Shown here: positions 48,284 through 55,608 of the stretch, one piece after another
Position numbering within the stretch: position 1 is the first letter of the stretch
How the letters are laid out: every line of letters begins with the position of its first letter
Origin: Zooshikella harenae
Lineage (GTDB): Bacteria > Pseudomonadota > Gammaproteobacteria > Pseudomonadales > Zooshikellaceae
Reading direction: 5' to 3'
Assembly: GCF_018837975.1 (NCBI RefSeq)
Contig: NZ_JAGSOY010000032.1
Location: forward strand, 1-55,608
Length of the DNA: 55,608 nt
The notes under the pieces: generated by a model
What the model saw: only the letters and a program-made list of their open reading frames with translations
Told to the model about the DNA's origin: nothing
Database searches by the model: none
Program-made: the position numbers and the translations under genes

Positions 48284-49975
48284 TTATGTTGCTTTTCTTA
48301 AGTATTGATTAACCATAAAGTGTAACCTCCTAGCCCTATCAAATTTCGGATAAAAAGATAAAAGTTTACTTAACGTATAATTAGCACCAATGTAGTCTTT
48401 TAATAACCACTGTCGTTCTGCCTTTATCATAAGGCCACTTATATGGTATGGATACAATAATAAAAACTCATCAATGTTTTTCAGGCTTCCCTTAGCATCT
48501 TTAAACCTATACCATCTAATTTGTGATAAATTATATAATGCACGGTCATTACTCGGGTTAAACTTTAAGGATAATTTAATATCGCTAATATCTTGCCTCA
48601 ACTGACCTCTAAATGCATAAAACTCTGAAGCCATCCAACTCAATGATATTGCAGGTACTAATAGCAGCAAGACGCAAACACTTCTAGGTATTTTAACTGT
48701 AAATTTAAACCTAACATTAAAATTAATATAAAAACGTTTAAGAATAACTGCAAACAATATAATTGAAAAAAACAAGCTAACTGGCGTCAAAAACACAGCA
48801 CTTAATAATGAGTGAAAGAGAGTTGACATTGTAGCAATTAGCAACCATTTATCATAAAACTCACCTTTTAATGCATTACAAAATGCACATAAAAATAAGC
48901 ACATTAGTAAAAGAGCAAAAAATGTACCTCCAATAACTCCTAACTCACTATACATTTTTAATATAATATTATGTGGAGTGCGAAGAATAACTTTTTCACT
49001 AACCATTGGAGAGGCACGGTCCGTGCCAGGAAATGCATATTTAGGATGAATATATTCAAAGTTATTAACCCCAACTCCTAGAGGATTATCTTTAGCCATT
49101 TCCCAGGTATTAACAAACATATCATAACGACTACCCATACCCTTATAGGTCTGGCTATCAGTAAATGAGATTAGCTTATCATACATACGATCAGTACCAC
49201 TGATATTAAGAAAACTATAAGCTAAGCAGCTAGAAAGCAGTAGTATATTAATCAATATAAAACGTATAGACTGTTTAAATGATCTTGTTTGAACTAATAC
49301 AATAAAGAATACTATAAGCTCACTGAGCATCAAACCTACAATTGTTGCCCTTGTTGCTGCCTCCATTAATACATGAACTATCAACAGCAATATAATAACT
49401 GACAATGTTAATATTTTTTTATTCATCACATGAAAACAATATGCAACAAGTACAGGTACCCAAATATTAAAAACCTGACCTGCATTATTCATGAAACCAA
49501 TAGGTGAAAAATTACCAACATTATAAGGGGCTTTTATCACATAATGCTCAATTATAAAAACAATACTAAATGCAAAAGCAGATACAAACACAGCAATCAT
49601 TAATAAACGCAATAATCTACTTGCCGAAACATCTATAATCAAGCAATAACCAAATAGAAAAGTTAAGGAAAAACGTAAAGTCAATTCTAAACCTGCAACC
49701 TTATGCGGAGACCAAACCAAACTTAAAAGCATAAAATATAAAAGGATTAAAACAAGCCCACCAATATATGAAAAAGACAGGACATGCCTACGTCTCAAAC
49801 AAAACAATGAGCAAATAGAAAGAAATACATCAAAAACCACCCATTTTGGAGTATCATGGCTATAGTAAAATACATTGATATGTAATATGGAAATTAAAGC
49901 ACCTACAATTAAAAATATAATTGTATTTTTATACTCAAAAAAAAGCTGTTTTCTGACAAGGACTATATTTTTCAT
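48284..49975 (-). CDS. O-antigen ligase-like membrane protein (Wzy/PglL superfamily)
   Basis: 563 residues with about 11-12 membrane helices. The large periplasmic loop at about 255-330 has the family features: GSRYDMFVNTWEMAKDNPLGVGVNNFEY followed by RTPHN, where the Arg and His are the expected catalytic or sugar-binding residues. The C-terminal 120 residues are TPR-like helices (SNDRALYNLSQIRWYRF). WaaL ligases, Wzy polymerases and PglL/PilO-type O-oligosaccharyltransferases share this layout. No glycan biosynthesis genes are near, and the next gene downstream (16 bases) encodes a secreted repeat protein, so a protein-modifying role is the better guess. Confidence 0.82.
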   Translation of the reverse strand: MKNIVLVRKQLFFEYKNTIIFLIVGALISILHINVFYYSHDTPKWVVFDVFLSICSLFCLRRRHVLSFSYIGGLVLILLYFMLLSLVWSPHKVAGLELTLRFSLTFLFGYCLIIDVSASRLLRLLMIAVFVSAFAFSIVFIIEHYVIKAPYNVGNFSPIGFMNNAGQVFNIWVPVLVAYCFHVMNKKILTLSVIILLLIVHVLMEAATRATIVGLMLSELIVFFIVLVQTRSFKQSIRFILINILLLSSCLAYSFLNISGTDRMYDKLISFTDSQTYKGMGSRYDMFVNTWEMAKDNPLGVGVNNFEYIHPKYAFPGTDRASPMVSEKVILRTPHNIILKMYSELGVIGGTFFALLLMCLFLCAFCNALKGEFYDKWLLIATMSTLFHSLLSAVFLTPVSLFFSIILFAVILKRFYINFNVRFKFTVKIPRSVCVLLLLVPAISLSWMASEFYAFRGQLRQDISDIKLSLKFNPSNDRALYNLSQIRWYRFKDAKGSLKNIDEFLLLYPYHISGLMIKAERQWLLKDYIGANYTLSKLLSFYPKFDRARRLHFMVNQYLRKAT

Positions 49976-50199
49976 ATATTAACGACTACTACAACTAAAA
50001 TACCCAGGAAAATTCTCATAGTTACAATACATACATCACTTTGTATAAATCATACTCAACCTTTTCTCTAACAGGATCCAATCGGAAAAAATAGCACCAA
50101 CAGCATTAGATCAAATAATAGCCAGGCAATATTTGATAATGTTGGTAGACCAAACTAAAAATTACACATGAGACAAAGAGCCACCTTCATATCCAAACT

Positions 50200-50298
50200 T
50201 TAACCATGCCACTTCACATAACTGTAGGGTAATGGTTTGAAGGCAATTGGAGTTGCTTCCTGAATATCTGCTGCTTCTGTATTGTATTGATCTGCCAT
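50200..50298 (-). pseudogene. gspE: gspE 5' fragment (first 32 codons)
   Basis: Starts with the same ATG as gspE and reads in frame for 32 codons with two substitutions (Ala28 to Val, Arg30 to Trp), then meets a TAA just past the repeat boundary. It is a remnant, not a functional gene. Confidence 0.85.
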
Positions 50299-50368
50299 GC
50301 ACAACCACCAGCACTGTGACCGAGGGCACGGATGATAACAAAACTATTTCGAAAAAGCTCGCTGAATC
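50203..50368. repeat. 166-bp direct repeat, copy B
   Basis: Second copy of 45793-45958, with 164 of 166 bases identical by my reading. Together the copies bracket 4244 bases holding the ligase-like and DPY-protein genes. Confidence 0.93.
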
Positions 50369-50465
50369 AAAGCAGTTGGATCTATCGTCCACGACAGTGC
50401 CAGCGTTTGAAGGGAAGAATATGGGATTACAACACGTGGTTTCTATAAATTCAGTGACACAACAA

Positions 50466-50486
50466 AGTAGCCTGGTTCAGGCTACT
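50466..50486 (-). terminator. Hairpin after the jacalin-like lectin gene
   Basis: AGTAGCCTG / CAGGCTACT with a GTT loop, followed on the minus strand by TTGTTGTG. It is about 57 bases past the lectin stop. The T-run is weak. Confidence 0.55.
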
Positions 50487-50543
50487 CTAAAGTTACAAAA
50501 ATAGGTGATTCATAAAAGTCAGTTATTTGTAAGATTCTAACGG

Positions 50544-51029
50544 TTAGTATGTTTGGCGATACACCACACCTATAGCATCAACCAACCTTGCACTTTTACC
50601 TTTAAATCCAGCAATACTAAACTGGGCGTTAGCCGTGTATTTATATTCACCAGAGCCACCAGAGCCACCTTTAGCTAATACATTCCCTCGATTGGTTTTA
50701 ATAACAAGTGAGTCTAATATACTACCATATTTACCAGATACCGAAGTAATATACTCACCGGCTGTAAAATCCAATGTACTACAGCTTCCACCATTTCCAC
50801 CGTGCTTTCCATAGCTATGAATATTACCTGATGTATCTTCATATTTAACTTCAATGGAATCAATAACACTCCCAGCACATACAGTGATAGAATGTAGCGC
50901 CATAAAATCAGAAGGTACATTATCAAAAAAGGCTTGACCTCCACGGCCACCAGAAACACCAGCTTCAAACTGTGCAGCACTTGCTGCCAAAGAAACACTC
51001 ATCGCCATTACTGATAGTAATGTCCTCAT
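50544..51029 (-). CDS. Secreted jacalin-like lectin
   Basis: 161 residues from the ATG at 51029, which has AAGGA upstream; an in-frame start 16 codons further up would bury the signal peptide. The signal peptide (MRTLLSVMAMSVSLAASAA) is cleaved near 19. The rest is one jacalin-type beta-prism domain: GGRGGQAFFD at its start, ITVCAGSVIDSIEVKY, YGKHGGNGG, and a GKSARLVDAIGVVYRQ end. These domains bind carbohydrates such as mannose or galactose. Four Gly-rich turns are visible. Two Cys may form a disulfide. Next to a type II secretion operon, it may be an exported lectin. Confidence 0.85.
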   Translation of the reverse strand: MRTLLSVMAMSVSLAASAAQFEAGVSGGRGGQAFFDNVPSDFMALHSITVCAGSVIDSIEVKYEDTSGNIHSYGKHGGNGGSCSTLDFTAGEYITSVSGKYGSILDSLVIKTNRGNVLAKGGSGGSGEYKYTANAQFSIAGFKGKSARLVDAIGVVYRQTY

Positions 51030-51327
51030 AATCACATCCTTTTGTCGATACTTATAAGCGTTGAACTGACAAAGCAAATTATGCGTTAAAGTATTTAATT
51101 TATAAAAAGTAAAATTTCCAATGTCATTGCAGTATCATACCCAGAATACCTAATACTCCAATACGCAAAAAATACGTATAATCCTTTCATTAAGATGATC
51201 TAATTAGTACATTTACCGATAATATTTTTACGGCAATAAGCTTACCCCTCTCAACAAGATAATCACTTCACATACCGTGTTTAAAAGACCTTCTGTATTT
51301 ATGTGATTTTAGGATATTTCCTGCTGC

Positions 51328-51993
51328 CTAACACATTGAGATCAAAATCAAAACTTCTGAGGACACCCCAAATGGAGTCAAAACCCTTTGATGCTCCAAT
51401 TGCCACTGTTTTTTGTCGATATATGACTCAATATGAATTGGGCGGCAACCACCCACAATAGATGGATGCATTCGGAATATTATCATCCAGAGTGAAGACA
51501 CGATCCGTGACGGTATGGTTACCCCTCTTGTAAGGCTAGCGAGACAGATTTTACCGCGAAAGCTCACAACTCGGCGTGACTCAGAGAGAAATCGCTGAAT
51601 GTCTTCTTCCGATAGGATATCCAAAACATAGCTGGAGACAATGTGATCAACCGAGTGATCAGGGAGCGGAAATCGCACAGTCCCATCGGACAATATCACC
51701 TTCGCCCGCTCGCCGTAAGCTTCCAACCGTTTTTTAGCGAGGCCAACCATAACGGGGCTGATATCACAGCCGAGATACCTTGCCGAGGAAGGTAAATGAT
51801 TTTTAAGAATCCAATCCGCGAACTTACCTGTACCGCAACCAAATTCGAAAACGCTTTGTGCGTCATGAAAACTAGCATGTGCGATAAGCTCGTTGAGTGC
51901 GGGGTCTTCGTAAAAACCCTGACGATCCTGCATTTCGCCAAATCTGTCGTAATATGCCCGTGCAGCAGAGTATTCTAATACCTTTTCAAGCAT
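51328..51993 (-). CDS. Class I SAM-dependent methyltransferase
   Basis: 221 residues. Motif I is VFEFGCGTGKFADWIL near 48; motif II CDISPVMVGLAKKRL near 76; motif IV VDHIVSSYVLDILSEED near 114, as in small-molecule methyltransferases of the Methyltransf_11/25 type. The C-terminal third (SLWMIIFRMHPSIVGGCRPI) is hydrophobic and may bind a lipid-like substrate. AAGGAGG precedes the ATG. Codon use looks more GC-rich than its neighbours, suggesting transfer. Two palindromes lie upstream. Substrate unknown. Confidence 0.85.
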   Translation of the reverse strand: MLEKVLEYSAARAYYDRFGEMQDRQGFYEDPALNELIAHASFHDAQSVFEFGCGTGKFADWILKNHLPSSARYLGCDISPVMVGLAKKRLEAYGERAKVILSDGTVRFPLPDHSVDHIVSSYVLDILSEEDIQRFLSESRRVVSFRGKICLASLTRGVTIPSRIVSSLWMIIFRMHPSIVGGCRPIHIESYIDKKQWQLEHQRVLTPFGVSSEVLILISMC

Positions 51994-52034
51994 TATATAT
52001 ACCTCCTTGCCTCTCCGACCCAGCGAGTGCTTTT

Positions 52035-52079
52035 ACAACAACTGTTGTTGTTTCGCTAATCTTAACAGATCGGATTAGC
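52035..52079. promoter_or_regulatory. Two palindromes upstream of the methyltransferase gene
   Basis: ACAACAAC-T-GTTGTTGT (52035-52051) and GCTAATC-N11-GATTAGC (52055-52079) lie side by side, 42-86 bases before the methyltransferase start. They look like regulator sites; the factor is unknown. Confidence 0.4.
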
Positions 52080-52149
52080 CCCACTAAAAATTCTTCACTA
52101 TAGGTATATTTACCAAAAATTTAATGCACGCTAAAAGAAAACGTACACT

Positions 52150-53112
52150 TTATTCTGCAAGCTCTCCTAAAAATATAGCGACTCTCTCCAAACCCGCATC
52201 CCGATGAATTTGCCCTTGATGAAATGCTTCACTTTCAATTAATGTTAATAAGTTTCGACGTTGAGGATAACGAACAAAAATAAATTTATCCCAATGGTCT
52301 GCTAGCATACAGTCAAACTCACCATCCACAAGCCCAATGGGTTTACCACCATAAACAGGAAAAGCACCTCGTCTCAGTAGTTCAAAACCAGCTATTTTAG
52401 CATACCGATCATACGCTTCCGATCCACTGACCAGTTTATTTATATTTGCCGAGGGCGGATAATCTGCCTTAGCTCGATACTTATTTAAGTTATATACATA
52501 AAGTGTCTTATCCATTTCCTGACTTCTGGCTACATCCATCTGTTTTTTATCAGGCCAGACAGCAGTATTATCTGCACTCCAGTCGGATCTTAATGGACCT
52601 TTATCTTGCACACCTTTAAATAATCGTATAAACCATGATATGACTCTTACGACACAAAATGTCATAAATGGCTCAGGTTTAACAGCAAGCACAGCATAAA
52701 CACTGCAAAGCTCCTTCAGGGCCACCCCATAAACGGACATAAATGCTGATGCAGACTGAGCTGAAGAAAACTCATCAATCACAAGCTGATCAAGAAGCAT
52801 GCCCTCTCGTGGGACAGGATCAATATTTACGCAATATAAACGTCTACTCCTAAATTTATTTTGACTTTCTGCAAACCACTGCTGATAACCCTCGACATCT
52901 TTAATTTTGATGTGAAAGACTAATGCAACTTTTCCAGGTCCAGTTTCACCGTCTAAAAGACTACATGACGTGTTGAGGTTATGAGAGACTGATCTAACCA
53001 TTTTCCTTGCTCTTTTTATATAGGCGTGTTCGAAGGGCGTTATGCAGACCTTGGACAAAGAGGATTTAGAAAAAAGCTTTTTAAAAAGGTACCTGCTCTG
53101 GTCTAATCCCAT
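52150..53112 (-). CDS. DUF1330-like protein with two predicted dimeric alpha-beta barrel domains
   Basis: 320 residues from the ATG at 53112. After about 55 basic N-terminal residues, a first ferredoxin-like domain is seen at about 60-150 (ALVFHIKIKDVEGYQQWF; LLDQLVIDEFSSAQSASAFM) and a second at about 195-315 (LYVYNLNKYRAKADY; YDRYAKIAG; GEFDCMLADHWDKFIFVRYP). The second resembles DUF1330. The pattern hints at a small-molecule-binding or monooxygenase-like fold, but no catalytic residues stand out. Its ATG lies within a few bases of the likely IS3 end, so the 5' end may have been altered by the insertion. Confidence 0.6.
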   Translation of the reverse strand: MGLDQSRYLFKKLFSKSSLSKVCITPFEHAYIKRARKMVRSVSHNLNTSCSLLDGETGPGKVALVFHIKIKDVEGYQQWFAESQNKFRSRRLYCVNIDPVPREGMLLDQLVIDEFSSAQSASAFMSVYGVALKELCSVYAVLAVKPEPFMTFCVVRVISWFIRLFKGVQDKGPLRSDWSADNTAVWPDKKQMDVARSQEMDKTLYVYNLNKYRAKADYPPSANINKLVSGSEAYDRYAKIAGFELLRRGAFPVYGGKPIGLVDGEFDCMLADHWDKFIFVRYPQRRNLLTLIESEAFHQGQIHRDAGLERVAIFLGELAE

Positions 53113-53160
53113 CGGACACTTAATTTTGAGACAATACAACCAATGAATTAAGAGGTCTAT

Positions 53161-53451
53161 ATGAGCCTGAAAAAATCACATAAGAGCTATCCGCAGTCAT
53201 TTAAAGATGAAGCTGTTTTGATGGTGCTAGAGCAAGGCTACAGTGTTGCTGATGCTGCAAAGTCACTAGGCGTCGGTACTAGCCTGCTTTACAAGTGGAA
53301 AGAAAAATACGAAGCCCAACAGAAAGGCAGTATCTTAGAGGAATCTGAGCGAGATGAACTGAAACGATTGCGTAAAGAAAACAAAGCGTTACGCATGGAG
53401 AAAGAAATTTTAAAAAAGGCCAGTGCCTTCTTTGCGAAAGAAATGAAGTAA
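53161..53451 (+). CDS. IS3-family transposase OrfA
   Basis: 96 residues. A helix-turn-helix lies at about 12-50 (SFKDEAVLMVLEQGYSVADAAKSLGVGTSLLYKWKEKY), followed by a Leu-zipper-like region (ELKRLRKENKALRMEKEILKKA). A6G (53412-53418) near the end is the canonical -1 slippery site; past it the frame continues into orfB without a stop. Confidence 0.92.
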   Translation: MSLKKSHKSYPQSFKDEAVLMVLEQGYSVADAAKSLGVGTSLLYKWKEKYEAQQKGSILEESERDELKRLRKENKALRMEKEILKKASAFFAKEMK

Positions 53452-53495
53452 AATTTCGCTTCATTAAAAAACAATCTAACCATTTCCCTGTAGCA

Positions 53496-54263
53496 TTGTT
53501 ATGCCACATGATGGGTGTGAGTAAATCAGGCTATTATGATTGGCTAAAACGGCCTGCAGCTGTGATTAGTCTTGATACTTTGAAGCTTTATCGCCGTATT
53601 CGAAAATTATTTAAAGAAAGCCGGGGTAGCTTAGGGAATCGTGAAATGGTGAAGAAATTGCGCAAAGAAGGCTATCAAATAGGTCGCTACCAAGTTCGTT
53701 ACATTATGCGCCGATTACGCCTTAAAGTAACACAGCGCGTGGCTTACAAGATCACAACGAAGCGTAAGCATGCTGATTCAGTAGCTGATAACTTGCTAAA
53801 CCAGAACTTTAACCCAACCGCCGCCAACCAGATTTGGGCTGGTGATGTGACTTACTTAAAGACAGGTGAAGGTTGGATGTATTTGGCCGTGGTGATGGAT
53901 TTATACTCTCGTCGAATTGTTGGCTGGCATATCGATAAACGGATGACAACCGATTTGGTATGCAAAGCTTTAATAAAAGCGTATAACCTGCGCCAACCAC
54001 CTAAAGGCCTTGTATTTCACAGTGATCGTGGCTCACAGTATACCAGCAAACAATATCGTAAGCTGTTATTGAGCTATAGTATCCGAGCCAGTATGGGCGA
54101 TGTAGGTGCTTGTTGGGATAATGCTGTTGTAGAACGCTTCTTTGGTAGCTTGAAACACGATTGGCTTTTTAAGGTGAATCAACCTACGAGGGAATTTATG
54201 AAACAAGATGTGGCTGCTTATATGAAGTATTACTACTTAGAGCGACTTCATTCTGCCAATTGA
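53496..54263 (+). CDS. IS3-family transposase OrfB (DDE), C-terminally truncated
   Basis: 255 residues from a TTG; the true product is a frameshift fusion from A6G at 53412, adding about 28 residues. HTH_21 region MGVSKSGYYDWLKRP, then the DDE core: first Asp in WAGDVTYLKT near 118, second Asp in LVFHSDRGSQYTS near 178, Glu in WDNAVVERFFGSLK near 213. The protein stops at LERLHSAN, where IS3 transposases usually go on for about 20 residues, so it may be inactive. Confidence 0.88.
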   Translation: MLCHMMGVSKSGYYDWLKRPAAVISLDTLKLYRRIRKLFKESRGSLGNREMVKKLRKEGYQIGRYQVRYIMRRLRLKVTQRVAYKITTKRKHADSVADNLLNQNFNPTAANQIWAGDVTYLKTGEGWMYLAVVMDLYSRRIVGWHIDKRMTTDLVCKALIKAYNLRQPPKGLVFHSDRGSQYTSKQYRKLLLSYSIRASMGDVGACWDNAVVERFFGSLKHDWLFKVNQPTREFMKQDVAAYMKYYYLERLHSAN

Positions 54264-54488
54264 TGGAGATACAATCATATTTAACGGCTTTGGTAGGAAA
54301 GATAAGCACTACATCGAAATAAGGGATTGTCTAACCACACTAAACAACCTTTAGATGTTCAAAAAACAAACATGAAGACTGACAGCAAGAGTAGCTTATG
54401 TGGACGATAAGCTAACAATGGAGGAATTGAAGTACCTAACGGAAGGCTTTGAAGATTCTCCGCCAGTCCAATAGGTACTTAAAAGCTG

Positions 54489-54683
54489 TTAGTCCACAAC
54501 TTTAACATTGATAGCACAAGGCCCTTTTTGGCTCTGGCCAATATCAAACTCTACTTTGTCGCCATCACGAGGCTCATACCCTTGTATATCATTTTTATGA
54601 AAGAATAGGTCTTTACCTTCGTTTGGAGTGATAAAGCCAAAACCTTTAGTTGTGTTAAAAAATTTAACTGTACCTGTGCTCAT
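54489..54683 (-). CDS. Cold-shock domain protein (CspA family)
   Basis: 64 residues: one OB-fold that binds single-stranded RNA and DNA. RNP1 is KGFGFI near 13 and RNP2 is DLFFH near 25. The N-terminus [15 protein letters not shown] and the end [11 protein letters not shown] match small Csp proteins. It is monocistronic, next to the truncated IS. Cold or growth-phase control is not readable here. Confidence 0.93.
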   Translation of the reverse strand: MSTGTVKFFNTTKGFGFITPNEGKDLFFHKNDIQGYEPRDGDKVEFDIGQSQKGPCAINVKVVD

Positions 54684-55354
54684 TCTAATCTCTAATCTCG
54701 TGTCTGTATGAATTCGAGGATATTTATAGAGGTTAATGACAAATAAAGCAAATAGTTTCTACTGTTATTGCTGTTTAGGCCAAGTATCTGACAGAAGAGT
54801 ACCAGGAAACACCCCCTGTAGAGCTAGAATCGTTAAAGGCAATTTCTCTTGCGATATGCCTCAATGAAGCCCTCAATCAAGAGTAACAGCAACCAACAGC
54901 CTTCTACAGTGTTGACATGAACCTCATGAAAACCATCACCACCTTCAATACGAGCATACTCCCCCTTCATGACAAACAGATTGCTGATACCTCCAAGCAT
55001 GCATTTTGCTATAAAGTCTTGTTTGCCGCATCCATGCGGCAAACAGTTCGACATGCGTTATCCAGCCTTTGTCTACCACTGGCGTACACTGAGGTGTTCA
55101 TTTAACAGTGATGGGAGTACTGTGAGTAATAGAGACTAAGGAGGGTCTTCGGCTGTGGAAAGAACAAATTAATTCATGCACTGTATTGGCACACAATCTG
55201 TATCCCTCACCAACTATTCCTGATCATCCTATATGCAACTGCCCTGTCATTCATGGCTAGGGTGCATTAGAAACTTTTGTCCATACCTATTGATAACTGA
55301 GGTGGTTTATAAAAAATATCAGTGAGAAGGACAAGCAGTTGTTCAGTAACTACT
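54684..55354. other. Intergenic region near the right edge
   Basis: About 670 bases between cspA and the partial membrane protein. Frames of 60-73 codons occur on both strands at about 54833-55105, but neither shows a known domain or a credible ribosome site. I see nothing else supportable. Confidence 0.4.
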
Positions 55355-55608
55355 CTACTTGGTCGCCATAAACACGATCACAATCAATAAAATATCCACG
55401 GCAATATGCAATACAAATGTCCCACTATAACGATAAAGAATGCTTTCTGTACTATAGCACTTAAAAAGCTGTTGATAGTGACATACATTTAACATTGCTT
55501 TTAATTCTTCTCTCGCTACTGACAAACAGTCAAGTGCCGATTTTTGTGAACTTAAATTAGCAATAAAGAATAATACTAAGCCAAAGCTCAATAAAACAGC
55601 TGTCACTG
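55355..55608 (-). CDS. Membrane protein, C-terminal part (cut by window edge)
   Basis: At least 83 residues; the frame runs to the window edge, so the true start probably lies outside. There are two hydrophobic segments, about 3-20 and 62-81 of the visible part, with a soluble Cys-rich stretch (LDCLSV, NVCHYQQLFKCY) between. No family recognised. Confidence 0.45.
   Translation of the reverse strand, partial: VTAVLLSFGLVLFFIANLSSQKSALDCLSVAREELKAMLNVCHYQQLFKCYSTESILYRYSGTFVLHIAVDILLIVIVFMATK

Larger units (their letters stand above)
49976..50543. other. Non-coding segment with gspE remnant
   Basis: About 570 bases. It includes the second copy of the 166-bp repeat and, at 50466-50486, a perfect 9-bp hairpin that probably ends the lectin transcript. 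No intact gene seen. Confidence 0.6.
53114..54263 (+). mobile_element. IS3-family insertion sequence, right end missing
   Basis: Contains orfA and orfB with a frameshift signal. A plausible left terminal sequence begins near GGACACTTAATTTTGAGACA at 53114. No inverted partner was found in the next 250 bases, and OrfB stops about 20 residues early, so the right end appears deleted. Exact boundaries and target duplication were not resolved. Confidence 0.75.

Noticed and set aside
50162-50504. Open frames on both strands across the second repeat copy
   Set aside because: They are built largely from the duplicated gspE start in wrong frames; the part beyond the repeat matches nothing I know.
54833-55105. 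Overlapping 73- and 62-codon frames on opposite strands
   Set aside because: No ribosome site, domain or typical composition; likely chance.

Overview
The window looks like chromosome of an AT-rich marine gammaproteobacterium. The Pseudomonas-type AraC-family ArgR, paired aruF/aruG subunits, large NAD-glutamate dehydrogenase and aot-type transporter point to an oceanospirillal or Hahella/Zooshikella-like lineage. This placement is an inference from gene content; no 16S gene or marker phylogeny is present.

Positions 1-28.3 kb form an arginine-use region. After a secreted protein with a PEP-CTERM-like tail and avtA come the arginine/ornithine ABC transporter (aotPJQM, minus strand), its regulator argR, and divergently gdhB followed by the arginine succinyltransferase (AST) genes: aruC, an M20 metallohydrolase, aruF, a DUF1338 protein, aruG, aruD and aruB. 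The anaerobic arginine deiminase (ADI) set follows: a YfcC/ArcD-like antiporter (minus) and arcABC (plus). The AST route turns arginine into glutamate and succinate, and GdhB feeds the glutamate into 2-oxoglutarate. The ADI route yields ATP without oxygen. Tandem 21-bp ArgR half-sites are visible between argR and gdhB and upstream of arcA, and a perfect ANR/FNR box lies between yfcC and arcA. No aruE (AstE) is present; the M20 enzyme embedded in the cluster is a plausible replacement.

Positions 28.4-38.5 kb are ordinary housekeeping: tRNA-Glu, a membrane coiled-coil protein, a hybrid histidine kinase, msrB-gpx, alaA (with an overlapping small upstream ORF), a conserved hypothetical, htpX, a 58-residue conserved small protein and pdxB.

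Positions 38.7-45.9 kb carry a type II secretion operon (gspE-F-H-I-J-K-L-M, minus strand) that lacks gspG between F and H and has no gspC, gspD or gspN in the window.

Positions 45.8-55.6 kb are accessory. A two-gene cassette (an O-antigen-ligase-like membrane protein and a secreted PPC-like protein with a DPY-repeat tail) is bracketed by a 166-bp direct repeat of the gspE 5' end. Beyond it are a secreted jacalin-like lectin, a SAM methyltransferase, a DUF1330-like protein, a 3'-truncated IS3-family element, a cold-shock protein and the end of a membrane protein. The cassette beside a secretion operon is the most unusual part of the window.
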